DNA of 64,000 nucleotides from a bacterium (Candidatus Blackallbacteria) CG13_big_fil_rev_8_21_14_2_50_49_14. GTDB taxonomy: Bacteria; Cyanobacteriota; Sericytochromatia; UBA7694. The stretch is taken from positions 57,106 through 121,105 of the forward strand of contig PFGG01000020.1 in assembly GCA_002783405.1 (NCBI GenBank), in the 5' to 3' direction. Made by a program: the position numbers and the translations under genes. Under the pieces are notes generated by a model. The model saw nothing but the letters and a program-made list of their open reading frames with translations, did not search any database and was not told the DNA's origin. Below are positions 9,301-18,505 of this stretch, one piece after another. The number at the start of each line of letters is the position of its first letter. The first letter of the stretch is position 1.

Positions 9301-9526
9301 GAACCCCAACCACGTCAACAATGTGCACGGCAACCGTTCAAACCTGTCTTTGCTCTGTCAGGCCATGACAGAATTACAAAAGCCCTCTCTTTACCAGCTT
9401 TTGAATCTGCATATAGAGGCAAGGGGAGAAAGGGTGGCCACACGTGCAGAGGCAGAAACGATCTTTGCCTTGGATCAGGGCATCACGCCCTGGGATACGG
9501 ATCAGTTAATCTCAGCGTTTCTTTAA
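6347..9526 (+). CDS. Ankyrin-repeat protein with C-terminal TerD-like domain
   Basis: A 1059-residue cytoplasmic protein without a signal peptide. Residues about 8-380 hold about ten ankyrin repeats with typical cores such as GETPLHLAASRQDLDLVQNLL and GQTPLHQTAMQGSLQMVKFL. Residues about 390-790 are helical and unassigned. Residues about 830-1000 resemble the TerD stress-protein superfamily: DLDLSALALD is followed by SYYNL, CHSGDI and FIDLEIETF, the spacing in which TerD proteins place calcium-binding Asp residues. The same domain occurs at the end of large MXAN_6230/SCO0854-type proteins in tellurite-resistance gene neighbourhoods. Its partner is unknown; no other ter gene is in the window. 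The ankyrin call is secure, the TerD call moderate. Confidence 0.85.
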   Translation: MTENLSDLNAELHQAIILQKNDRVKALLKLGANPNLVYQSQPPLHWAACYPSKAIITELLNQGADIDIRDTNYQETALFKALRYGQNEIARFLLTQGAKTQIKNAWGETPLHLAASRQDLDLVQNLLGDGRHINQRTYFGQTPLHQTAMQGSLQMVKFLIEKGANPNKKNNQGLNALLCSVFQSKPEIFAYLRPLVRRYTAQTRLQALKLALQYLRVEMVAYLLKPEDLKTPLGPEHPLLLALKAGHTPLLDLLKKQGADLNAFTPQAETPLHLATEANWLLGVDWLLKNGANPLARNAQGQTALAKALQQGNLPLSEKLLKGWQNPDLCLAPGESSLALAKKAGSPEIARLLLMAGAQIQGESAKTWVDNTFYLQKSMRLMVEPGSSELPLSFLVGLQKNIESLGFILSPALAERILTLSESSFKAFYVDLIPLLQKAVGAHKVFQPMYPNFPDQVQKMPDWELHFNALRHYWGDAIGQRIMPHYAKQERPPLAETSAFKQLDLGNAEDFLQIFVRLQKAKIALSPEDKQLLEWFVFSRRETLFKLLEAQIPLRENAALLAAALLTHLHAPEQAVVYLTNSTDVLRLATVLSKGDVSLAEKTKFISFSKAQRRFLLAQFERMQDLTEALQKRPEIFKRLAERLHPGEYAKAYPQTFAAFQALRQGRKQPCFGRALEMALAEKNLAQALKVLTPRPGELARRLDHLLRISQDPGPVLKQFEHAAKGLPSALLLQVMAHFEFRPHPPALRVFFPKGEVAKLHALDTLLPPLSTAVCAEVVQACKSALLAQYQQRPSLGKVYLDPHLKNFKVPFALRSASKALRTVARGSRVPLGPGSTLRFFIWWKDGKNRTDLDLSALALDQDFAYQTTLSYYNLKELGGCHSGDITSAPEGASEFIDLEIETFLKTGCRYVLMVVNSYTEQPYCDLPECFAGFMLRTEPNSGEIYEPRTVLNKFDLSANTKIALPLILDLEKREMIWTDLALKKNPNHVNNVHGNRSNLSLLCQAMTELQKPSLYQLLNLHIEARGERVATRAEAETIFALDQGITPWDTDQLISAFL

Positions 9527-9889
9527 AACGGCTGGTGTTTCAAGTCGACTTCCTTGGCAGGCATCTTAAGGCGACCCAGAATGCCAGGGTAGAAACCCCT
9601 TTGAACACATTTCCACACAAGCTGATAAAAACAGAAACAGGGCAAACAAAGCTTGTCTATTTCAACTTTCATTCTGAGGCACTGGTCTATTTCAGCTCCA
9701 ACTTGACAGAGCAGCCTTAAAATCAGTAGGATAAGATCAAAGTTTCTTCAGCAAACAGAGGGCTATCAGGCAGCTTCCTTCACAAAAAACTTCCAATTTT
9801 TCTAGCGGCTTGGCTCTCCCTCTGTTTCCTGGAGAAAATCACTGGGCACCCTGCTCAGGTCAATGAAGGCATCAATGCTGAGCCCTGCC
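9527..9889. other. 363-bp intergenic region, nothing recognised
   Basis: Between the ankyrin gene (plus) and the convergent secreted-protein gene (minus). A 61-codon reading frame at 9535-9720 has no RBS and no recognisable product. I see no terminator hairpin with a U-tract and no RNA gene. Confidence 0.5.
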
Positions 9890-10414
9890 TTAGCGACAAG
9901 CGCCCAGTTGAGGGGCTTGCGCCGCACCTTTCAAAGCAACGCGCAGATAAGTCGTCTGATAATCACTCAGCACCGTCAGATAAAGCTCAGGATTCAAACC
10001 CATCCGGTATTCCTGGGTACGGCATTTTTTTTGAAATTGAAAAGCCCGCTTGACATCTGCAGGTGTAATTTGGGCCTTGCTCGCCAGCACCAAAAACCAG
10101 CGCAGTTCCTGATGTTCTACAAAACCAAACTGCTCATAGGCTTTGGGAATTTTGAGCAGCATCTGTTCAATTTTCTGGCCTGTGAGGCCAAATTCAATCT
10201 CTGCCACAACCCGGTTGGTTTGGGATTCATAGAGATAGAGATGGGGATCATCAAGGCTGACAGGTTGGCCTTTCCAGCCCAAAAGCGTATTGTAATTGCG
10301 CTCCAGAAAGGGTTTGAAACTTTGCATTGAAAAAGGAGTACCTACCTGGCTCCAGGCCAGAGAGGTACTCCCCCAGGCCAGACTGAATAAAATCAGGCTG
10401 GCTATCAATTTCAT
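9890..10414 (-). CDS. Secreted protein of unknown function, coupled to atpC
   Basis: A 174-residue protein with a signal peptide (MKLIASLILFSLAWGSTSLAWS). The mature part has two Cys residues about 40 residues apart near the C-terminus (KKCRTQEY and LGACR), which could form a disulfide. No family recognised. Its ATG overlaps the atpC stop by one base (TGATG), so it is translated by coupling at the end of the ATP synthase operon; an exported protein is not a normal member of that operon. Confidence 0.75.
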   Translation of the reverse strand: MKLIASLILFSLAWGSTSLAWSQVGTPFSMQSFKPFLERNYNTLLGWKGQPVSLDDPHLYLYESQTNRVVAEIEFGLTGQKIEQMLLKIPKAYEQFGFVEHQELRWFLVLASKAQITPADVKRAFQFQKKCRTQEYRMGLNPELYLTVLSDYQTTYLRVALKGAAQAPQLGACR

Positions 10415-10854
10415 CAGATGCGACGGCGGGTCTGACGGTTCTTGAGCAGTTCAACCACGCGCAAGCGGGTGGCCGCTCTTTGCAAAGCAGCCAAAGAATC
10501 AGCCGTAGACAAAGCCTTTTCACCGGCTTTTTCCATCATGCTGGACTCAGCACGCTTCAATGAATCTTTTGCTCGGAATTCGTCAATATCTGCCGCATGT
10601 TCCGCACTTTCAGTCAGAATCGTAGCGTGGTTATGGTGAAACTCCAGAATTCCACCCATGGTGGTAATAAAATCACGCTCACCCGAGCGCTGGTATTCCA
10701 CAAAACCCACGTCAATTTTCATGAAGACGGGAACGTGACCCGGCAAAACACCGATCGAACCTTCAGGCCCCATAATTGAGAGAAACTCGACAGGCGAACT
10801 GAAAATGGGTCCACTCGGCGTGATCACATCCAGTTGAATTTCACGTTTAGACAT
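10414..10854 (-). CDS. atpC: ATP synthase F1 epsilon subunit
   Basis: A 146-residue subunit of the central rotor stalk that can inhibit ATP hydrolysis. The N-terminal beta-sandwich begins IQLDVITPSGPIFSSPVEFLS and contains GSIGVLPGHVPVFMKIDVG, the conserved loop; the C-terminal half is the two-helix domain (AKDSLKRAESSMMEKAGEKA). Length is slightly above the usual 130-140. Located 11 nt after atpD, as in most F1 operons. Confidence 0.96.
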   Translation of the reverse strand: MSKREIQLDVITPSGPIFSSPVEFLSIMGPEGSIGVLPGHVPVFMKIDVGFVEYQRSGERDFITTMGGILEFHHNHATILTESAEHAADIDEFRAKDSLKRAESSMMEKAGEKALSTADSLAALQRAATRLRVVELLKNRQTRRRI

Positions 10855-10865
10855 CTTAAACCGCC

Positions 10866-12287
<1,422 letters not shown>

Positions 12288-12310
12288 TTATCCTTTTTAT
12301 GCTTCGTAGT

Positions 12311-13180
12311 TTACTTAGAGAGGGCTTCAGCGCCGCCCACCACCTCGAGAATTTCCTTGGTGATATAAGCCTGACGCACCTTGTTATAGAGCAAGGTCAA
12401 GTCGGCCAGCAAGTCATCCGCATTCTTGGTCGCTGAATCCATCGCGGTCATACGGGCAGCCAGTTCACTGGCAGAGCTTTCCAGCAATGCACGGTAAATC
12501 TGACGTCCTACATAACGGGGCAAGATACTCTGCAACAAGGTCAGAGGATCTGGCTCATAGAGATACTCTCCTTTGACAGGAGGTAAATCTTCAGGAGGCA
12601 CCACAGGCAAAAGCTCAAGGGCCGTGGGCTGGTACTGCAGCATGGAAACAAAATGGGTATAAAGCAAAACCACCTTATCCACCTTCTGCTCAACAAAAGC
12701 AGAAGTTACGGCTTCCATCAGCATTTCAGCCTCTGTATAAGTCGGAACGGCGGGCAATTGGCTGTAACGGCCTAAAATTTCAAACTCACCACGACGGAAG
12801 AATGAAATGGCTTTATTTCCCACCAACCAGGCCTTGGGGGTTTGGCCCGCAGCACTGATTTCCTGCATCTGCTGCAGAGCAAAACGGAACATATTCGAGT
12901 TATAGCCTCCGCAAAGCCCCTTATCAGCAGTCACAATCAGAAGTCCTACATTTTTGACTTCACGGTGTTCCAAAAGAGGCTCGTTCAAATCTTCATCGGC
13001 CATTTTATCAGCCACAAACTGAAAGATTTCTTTCAGTTTCTGGGCGTAAGGTCGGGTCGCCATGACCCGTTCCTGAGCACGTTTCACCTTTGCAGCCGCC
13101 ACCATTTTCATGGCTTTGGTAATCTGCTGGGTTCCCTTCAGGCTTTTGATTCGGTTGCGTATATCGCGTGTACTGGGCAT
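12311..13180 (-). CDS. atpG: ATP synthase F1 gamma subunit
   Basis: A 289-residue central-stalk subunit. The N-terminal helix (MPSTRDIRNRIKSLKGTQQITKAMKMVAAAK) and the C-terminal helix (LLYNKVRQAYITKEILEVVGGAEAL) that form the rotor coiled coil are intact. The roughly 35-residue regulatory insertion of photosynthetic cyanobacterial and chloroplast gamma is absent. Start ATG at 13180, 9 nt after the atpA stop. Confidence 0.97.
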   Translation of the reverse strand: MPSTRDIRNRIKSLKGTQQITKAMKMVAAAKVKRAQERVMATRPYAQKLKEIFQFVADKMADEDLNEPLLEHREVKNVGLLIVTADKGLCGGYNSNMFRFALQQMQEISAAGQTPKAWLVGNKAISFFRRGEFEILGRYSQLPAVPTYTEAEMLMEAVTSAFVEQKVDKVVLLYTHFVSMLQYQPTALELLPVVPPEDLPPVKGEYLYEPDPLTLLQSILPRYVGRQIYRALLESSASELAARMTAMDSATKNADDLLADLTLLYNKVRQAYITKEILEVVGGAEALSK

Positions 13181-13189
13181 TTTTAAATC

Positions 13190-14704
13190 CTACTTCTTAA
13201 ACACGCTGGATTTAAAGGCACCGATCACCTGCTTGATTTTGGCTTCGGTATCATCAGTCAACTGACCGGTTTCAGAAATCGTGGTTTCAAGATCGGGATG
13301 AGAAGTATCCAGATAGGCAAAGAGTTCCTTACGGAAACGCTGCAAATCTTTCACATCGATATCGCTGACCAGACCGCCCGTGACCATATAAATCTGAAGC
13401 ACCATTTTGCCCAGAGAGAACGGAGCGTTTACAGGCTGTTTCAGGGTTTCAGTCAAACGTTGACCTTGGGCCAACTGATCTTGGGTGGCCTTATCCAAAT
13501 CGGAAGCAAACTGGGCAAAAGCTGCCAGTTCACGGAACTGAGCCAATTCCAAACGCATCTTACCCGCAATCTTTTTCATGGCTTTGGTTTGGGCTGCGCC
13601 CCCTACACGGGAAACGGAAATCCCGGAGTTGATCGCAGGACGCACACCGGCGTTGAAAAGGTCGGTTTCCAAGAAAATCTGACCATCGGTAATTGAAATA
13701 ACGTTGGTGGGAATATACGCAGTCACGTCATTCGCCTGGGTTTCAACAATCGGCAGAGCGGTTAAAGAACCGGCACCCATCGCATCGCTCAATTTGGCGG
13801 CGCGTTCCAGCAAACGGGAGTGAAGATAGAATACGTCACCGGGATAGGCTTCACGGCCAGGAGGACGGCGCATCAGCAGCGACATTTCACGGTAAGCCCA
13901 AGCCTGTTTGGTGAGGTCATCGTAGACCGCCAAAACGTGCTGGCCTTTGTACATAAAATACTCACCCATGGCACAACCGGCATAGGGAGCCAGGAACTGC
14001 AAAGCTGGAGCCGCGTTGGCAGGCGCAGAAACCACGATGGTATAGGACATGGCATCATGATCTTCGAGAATCTTGACCACGTTGGCTACGGTAGAAGCCT
14101 TCTGACCGATGGCAACATAAACGCAAAGGCAGTTCAAACCTTTTTGGTTGATAATTGCGTCAATCGCAACAGAGGTTTTACCTGTCTGACGGTCCCCAAT
14201 GATCAACTCGCGCTGACCACGGCCAATGGGGGTCATGGCGTCAATCGCGGTTAAGCCTGTCTGCAGGGGTTCATGAACAGATTTACGTTGAATAATCCCA
14301 GGGGCGGGAGATTCTACCAGACGGGTGCCGCTGGCAGCAATCGGGCCTTTGCCATCGAGGGGGTTGCCCAAGGGGTCAACCACACGGCCCAACAGGGCTT
14401 CACCGACGGGAACTTCAACCACGCGACCGGTGGTTTTAACAGTATCCCCTTCTTTGATGGTGCGGCCATTGCCGAAAATTACGGCGCCGACACTGTCTTC
14501 CTCAAGGTTAAATACCATTCCGACAATGCCATTGCCAAAGTCAAGCAGTTCGCCCGCTTTCGCAGCTTCCAGGCCATAAATACGGGCAATCCCGTCACCT
14601 ACGCTCAATACGGTTCCGGTTGAGGTATCGGTTAATTCACGTTCATATTTTTTAATTTGTTCTTTGAGAATACTGGTAATCTCATCAGGTTGAATGCTCA
14701 GCAT
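13190..14704 (-). CDS. atpA: ATP synthase F1 alpha subunit
   Basis: A 504-residue non-catalytic nucleotide-binding subunit. Walker A is GDRQTGKTS near residue 170; the Walker B region is [35 protein letters not shown]; the Arg finger context is [16 protein letters not shown] start at the ATG at 14704 with AAGGA 6 nt upstream; the longer frame would add 29 residues from the atpH-atpA spacer and lacks family support. Confidence 0.98.
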   Translation of the reverse strand: MLSIQPDEITSILKEQIKKYERELTDTSTGTVLSVGDGIARIYGLEAAKAGELLDFGNGIVGMVFNLEEDSVGAVIFGNGRTIKEGDTVKTTGRVVEVPVGEALLGRVVDPLGNPLDGKGPIAASGTRLVESPAPGIIQRKSVHEPLQTGLTAIDAMTPIGRGQRELIIGDRQTGKTSVAIDAIINQKGLNCLCVYVAIGQKASTVANVVKILEDHDAMSYTIVVSAPANAAPALQFLAPYAGCAMGEYFMYKGQHVLAVYDDLTKQAWAYREMSLLMRRPPGREAYPGDVFYLHSRLLERAAKLSDAMGAGSLTALPIVETQANDVTAYIPTNVISITDGQIFLETDLFNAGVRPAINSGISVSRVGGAAQTKAMKKIAGKMRLELAQFRELAAFAQFASDLDKATQDQLAQGQRLTETLKQPVNAPFSLGKMVLQIYMVTGGLVSDIDVKDLQRFRKELFAYLDTSHPDLETTISETGQLTDDTEAKIKQVIGAFKSSVFKK

Positions 14705-14741
14705 AGGATCTCCTTGGTGTTCATTTTCGTTCGTACGTGTA

Positions 14742-15275
14742 CTAGGCCAGCGTCTGCGCGAGCCCAGCAAGTTGGGTTTTGAGCGAGCCATCGATCATGC
14801 GATCTCCGATTTTAATACGCACTCCGCCCAAAATAGAGGGATCGGTTTCACAGCGCATTTCAACGGTTTGACCCAGATAGGCTTCCAGTTCTTTTTTGAG
14901 AATCTTCTCGGTTTTGTCTACCAGTGGAACAGCGGTAATCACCTCTGTCACCACTTTTTTGTGCAACTGATTGAGCAGGCGCTGATATTCATCAGCAATT
15001 TCTGCCAGATAGTTTTCACGCTTTTTATCTACCAAAAGGAAAAGAAAATGAAGCATTTCAGCAGGGACTTTGGCGGCGAAAAGATTTTTCAGCACAGCGT
15101 GCTTATCCGCTTTTTTGATCACAGGATGCAAGAGAATGCGACTTAAATCAACATTTTCTTGAATCAAAGCCACAATCTCATGCAAGGTTGCGCCAAATTC
15201 ATCTTCTTTTTTCAATTCATGCGCCAAGCCAAACAAGGCCTCTGCATAGCGCTCAGAAATGACTTTCTGCTTCAT
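14742..15275 (-). CDS. atpH: ATP synthase delta subunit
   Basis: A 177-residue peripheral-stalk subunit joining the b subunits to the top of F1. The N-terminal six-helix domain starts [15 protein letters not shown], and the C-terminal conserved part reads [28 protein letters not shown], the OSCP/delta signature. The start overlaps the atpF stop as ATGA. Confidence 0.96.
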   Translation of the reverse strand: MKQKVISERYAEALFGLAHELKKEDEFGATLHEIVALIQENVDLSRILLHPVIKKADKHAVLKNLFAAKVPAEMLHFLFLLVDKKRENYLAEIADEYQRLLNQLHKKVVTEVITAVPLVDKTEKILKKELEAYLGQTVEMRCETDPSILGGVRIKIGDRMIDGSLKTQLAGLAQTLA

Positions 15276-15760
15276 GATTTAAACTCCTTGAAATCCTTGA
15301 GCGAGAAGGCAAAGCTCTCAACAAGGCTGGCATGACCTGATTTATCAAGTCGCTCGGAAGCCAACTCCTGGGCTGCCAGCGTGACTTGGTTCACCAATTC
15401 AGCACGCAGACGCAGTTTCAGGTTATGAAACTCCTGGTCAATCTGACGGTCAACGCGCACGCGCAAAGCCTCGATCTCACGGGTGGTATCTTCTTTGATT
15501 TTACGGGCCGCAGCTTCGCCACGAACTTCCGCTTCCTGGCGGATATCAGCGATTTGCGCTTCTACTTCCGCCATTTTGTGGGTGTGAGACTCTAACTCAC
15601 GGTTGATATCCGCCAAACTCTTTTCGGCTTCTTCAACGGTACGGGAAATGCTCTCTTGCTTTTTATCCATGGCCTCAGAAAAACGAGGCACCACAAATTT
15701 CATAAGCAAAAATAAGAGAATTCCGAAATTCAGTAAAGAACAGATGATCAGGATTATCAT
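15272..15760 (-). CDS. atpF: ATP synthase F0 b subunit
   Basis: A 162-residue protein with one N-terminal membrane helix (about residues 1-23, rich in Ile/Leu/Phe) followed by a long charged helix (about 30-150) with hendecad-like periodicity that forms the peripheral stalk. It overlaps both neighbours by 4 nt (ATGA). Sequence is clearly different from the b' subunit upstream, so the stalk is presumably a b/b' heterodimer. Confidence 0.92.
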   Translation of the reverse strand: MIILIICSLLNFGILLFLLMKFVVPRFSEAMDKKQESISRTVEEAEKSLADINRELESHTHKMAEVEAQIADIRQEAEVRGEAAARKIKEDTTREIEALRVRVDRQIDQEFHNLKLRLRAELVNQVTLAAQELASERLDKSGHASLVESFAFSLKDFKEFKS

Positions 15761-16206
15761 GAGCCAATACTCGCTTCATGCTTGGTTTCAAGGCTGGTCA
15801 GCCGGGTAAAGATGGCATCAGCCAGTACACTGACTTCTTTGCCAAGCGCATCACGAAGCGAATTTTCCTGAGCCGTAATCTGCTCACGGGCTTCATTCAT
15901 GCGCGCATCCATTTCAGCGCTGATCTTGCTCATCTGAGCTTCACGTTCCTGTGTGGCAGCAGCCACTTTGGAAGAGACCAATTCAAAGGCCTCTTGGCGG
16001 GCAGAATCTAATTTCTGCTGATAACCTTCACGCATGGTTTTCAATTCATGCATGCGACTATCTGCGGATTTGCGCGCACTGTCGACAGCTTCACGACGTT
16101 CATTCTGAATACGAATAATCGGCTGAAAAAAGATTAAGTTAAGAATAGCTAATAAAAAGACAAAATTAAATGCCTGGATTAAGATTGTTGCATCGAATTC
16201 AACCAC
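15757..16206 (-). CDS. atpF': ATP synthase F0 b' subunit
   Basis: A 149-residue second b-type subunit. The N-terminal segment DATILIQAFNFVFLLAILNLIFFQPI is the membrane anchor with the b'-typical Asn-Phe and Pro residues; the rest is a charged coiled coil. It starts with GTG at 16206, with GGAG about 10 nt upstream. First gene of this operon, preceded by an extended -10 promoter. The b'-b-delta-alpha order matches cyanobacterial operons, but the usual atpB and atpE genes before b' are absent. Confidence 0.9.
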   Translation of the reverse strand: MVEFDATILIQAFNFVFLLAILNLIFFQPIIRIQNERREAVDSARKSADSRMHELKTMREGYQQKLDSARQEAFELVSSKVAAATQEREAQMSKISAEMDARMNEAREQITAQENSLRDALGKEVSVLADAIFTRLTSLETKHEASIGS

Positions 16207-16246
16207 GTATGATCTACTCCAAATCTGCTACAGTTGTTGATGGTGA

Positions 16247-16255
16247 ATTATAACA
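16247..16255 (-). promoter_or_regulatory. Extended -10 promoter of the atp operon
   Basis: The minus strand reads TGTTATAAT 41 bp upstream of the GTG start of atpF'. The element is a perfect TATAAT with a TGn extension; no convincing -35. It supports atpF' as the first gene of the transcription unit. Confidence 0.6.
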
Positions 16256-16330
16256 CCCTTTATCCGGGATCAGCCAGAGAATGAAAGCGTGAGTCTCAGG
16301 CTTGGCATAAATTCTTTGCTTCAGATTCCA

Positions 16331-16375
16331 TAAAAAAAAAGACTGGATTCAAATTTGAATTCAATCTTTTTTTTC
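16331..16375 (-). terminator. Rho-independent terminator after hook-like gene 1
   Basis: An A-tract, an AT-rich stem with few mismatches centred on ATTCAAATTTGAAT (16346-16360), and a T-tract on both sides. It is nearly symmetric and could work in both directions; its position 50 bp past the stop at 16424 fits the minus-strand gene. Confidence 0.75.
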
Positions 16376-16423
16376 TGAAAGTGTCAAAAGCCAGCAAAAA
16401 ATAAACCGGCTATCAAGCGCTCT

Positions 16424-18361
16424 TTATCTAAAAAGTGTATTAATATCATCCACAATCGCATTGTGGGTACTGATAATTTTAGAAATCGCAGCAAAGACTT
16501 TCTGCGCCAAGCCCAACATCGGCACGTATTCAGTCAGTGAAGCGGTTGAGGTTTCAAGTGAAGATTGCACCACCCGTGAAGATTGACGCTCTTGCCAAAG
16601 ATTTTTAATCTCAACAGCAGCATTTTTCAAAACACCTACACTGAACAAATCACCCGCTCTGAGCTGGTTGTATTTGCCTTTGAGATCAAAGGTCATGTCA
16701 TGAACCTGAAGCTCATTGAACTGGTTGCGAACACTCAAATAGCCGCTGAGGTCGTCACCCGCACCGCCCAAATCAAAGGTTGCGAGCGTGCCATTGACAG
16801 AAAAAGTAACGACCTTTTCAGCACTCAAAGAGACAGCAATTCTGGCAGTATTTGGCAATGCCGACAAAGCAGCTCCAGAGCCAACGGTAGCAATCACAGG
16901 CATGGCCACAGGGCCAGCGATCTGAAAAGAGGTAGCAGGGGGATTGTAGCCATCGGCCTGCTGAAAGAGGCGCACGGTACCCGCAACAGGATCATAACGC
17001 AGGCTGAAACCACCCGAGCGTAAATCATGGGAATCTTTTTGACCAAAACCAATCACAATTTGAGAACCTGCTTCATTGGAGACCTTTACATTCATCTCCA
17101 TTTCAAACTGCGTGGTCTGGCGACTTTCGCCCAAGACCATACCGGCAGAACCTGTAATGTTTTGAGACCGGATAAAGCCATTGACCTTGTCATGAAAATA
17201 GGTGGGTACGGGGGTAATCAATTGGCTGATGGGCATCGCCGTGGTATAGGTTCCCCCGCCAATATCCAGCACATCAAATTTGGCATTGGTGCTGTTATCA
17301 ATATCCCGTCCACTCTCTAAAAGGGTTTCAAGAACCCCATTGCCATTGGTATCGTTAATGGGGTTTGAAGCTTTGTTAAAGTCGATTTGGAAAAACCGAC
17401 GCAAGGCATTGCCATTCGCTCCACCCAATATAATATTGGTATTGTCACCCACCGCAATCTGTTCATTGCGAATCACCAAATGGTCGGCCACCTGATCAAA
17501 ATAGGCACTGACGCGCCCCCCAACCGTGGCTCCATAGGCATTGATCGCAGTCACAATATGGTCGATCGAATTGGTGGTGGGGTTAAATTGTGTCCCCACC
17601 CCCAACGGGTTGAAGAGATTAAAATTAAAAAGCCCATTCACACCCAAATCAATCGAAAAATCAGTATTGGTCCCCACAGGAGAGGGAGGAACCGTGACAA
17701 AATTGGGGTCATTGACCGAAGCCAGGATATCGGGGTCATCGTAAATATAAGTCACCCCATCGGTGGTCGATTCAAAGGAGTTTTGCACCCGCAAAGGCAG
17801 ATCACCATCCACCTGAAAAACCGTAGAGCCATATTGAGACATCAAAAGTCCGTCACGATTGGCCACACTGACCAACATAAAAGATTTATCGCCATGTTTC
17901 AGCAATTCTTTTGAATAGCCATCAACACTGAAAATATCGGAACGATCTGAAACATCTTTGCGAATAAACTCTTCACCACTTGAAACCACTTTCAAGCCCG
18001 CGCTGTTGACCAGAAAACCGTTCTGATCCCAGTGAAACTCACCATCTCGGCTTAAAAAGTAGCGTCCAAAATTATCCGCCAAGACGAAAAAGCCTTCACC
18101 TTGAATCGCAAAATGAGAAGAAGATTCAGAATTAACAATCGAGCCCTGGCCCCATTCAATCGTCGTGGCCTGAACTGAGAGGGTAGAAGGAGGAGCGTCG
18201 AGAACTTTATTGGTAGTGGTTAACTGACCCAAGCCATCTGACAGACTGATACGGGTAGGCTTAAAACCCGTACGCGAAGTACCTTCCATATTCGAGTTAA
18301 TCATGCCGATCCAGGAGTTGACCGCAAGCAGTGAATTGACGCCAATTTTATCAAGAGACAT
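16424..18361 (-). CDS. Flagellar hook/rod-like protein with inserted domain, paralogue 1
   Basis: A 645-residue axial-type protein. The N-terminus (LLAVNSWIGMINSNMEGTSRTGFK) corresponds to the FlgE/F/G D0 helix, where the usual ANNLANxxTxGFK reads INSNMEGTSRTGFK. The D1 signature SSHFAIQGEGFFVLADNFGRYFLSRDGEFHWDQNGFLV matches IxGxGFFxVxxxxGxxxYTRxGxFxxDxxGxLV. The C-terminal helix (LETSTASLTEYVPMLGLAQKVFAAISKIISTHN) corresponds to LExSNVDLxxEMxxMI. About residues 420-580 resemble a concanavalin-like jelly-roll insertion. It may build an external filament or hook. No other flagellar gene is nearby. RBS AAAGG; the neighbouring gene is a paralogue of identical length. Confidence 0.85.
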   Translation of the reverse strand: MSLDKIGVNSLLAVNSWIGMINSNMEGTSRTGFKPTRISLSDGLGQLTTTNKVLDAPPSTLSVQATTIEWGQGSIVNSESSSHFAIQGEGFFVLADNFGRYFLSRDGEFHWDQNGFLVNSAGLKVVSSGEEFIRKDVSDRSDIFSVDGYSKELLKHGDKSFMLVSVANRDGLLMSQYGSTVFQVDGDLPLRVQNSFESTTDGVTYIYDDPDILASVNDPNFVTVPPSPVGTNTDFSIDLGVNGLFNFNLFNPLGVGTQFNPTTNSIDHIVTAINAYGATVGGRVSAYFDQVADHLVIRNEQIAVGDNTNIILGGANGNALRRFFQIDFNKASNPINDTNGNGVLETLLESGRDIDNSTNAKFDVLDIGGGTYTTAMPISQLITPVPTYFHDKVNGFIRSQNITGSAGMVLGESRQTTQFEMEMNVKVSNEAGSQIVIGFGQKDSHDLRSGGFSLRYDPVAGTVRLFQQADGYNPPATSFQIAGPVAMPVIATVGSGAALSALPNTARIAVSLSAEKVVTFSVNGTLATFDLGGAGDDLSGYLSVRNQFNELQVHDMTFDLKGKYNQLRAGDLFSVGVLKNAAVEIKNLWQERQSSRVVQSSLETSTASLTEYVPMLGLAQKVFAAISKIISTHNAIVDDINTLFR

Positions 18362-18505
18362 GTGTGTTGCCTTTCAAATACTGAAAATAGGAGCAGAAAA
18401 ACCCTAGTATCATTTTAGCGTTTCGCACCTGATAGAAGTTGATTACTTATCAGGAATTTAAACACAAAAAAAAAACAAATGCAATTTTTAACAAAAATTT
18501 AAAAT

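Noticed and set aside
9535-9720. 61-codon reading frame in the intergenic region
   Set aside because: No RBS, no recognisable protein features and atypical composition.
14705-14791. N-terminal extension of AtpA
   Set aside because: The 29 upstream residues come from the atpH-atpA spacer; the ATG at 14704 has a strong RBS and matches the normal start.
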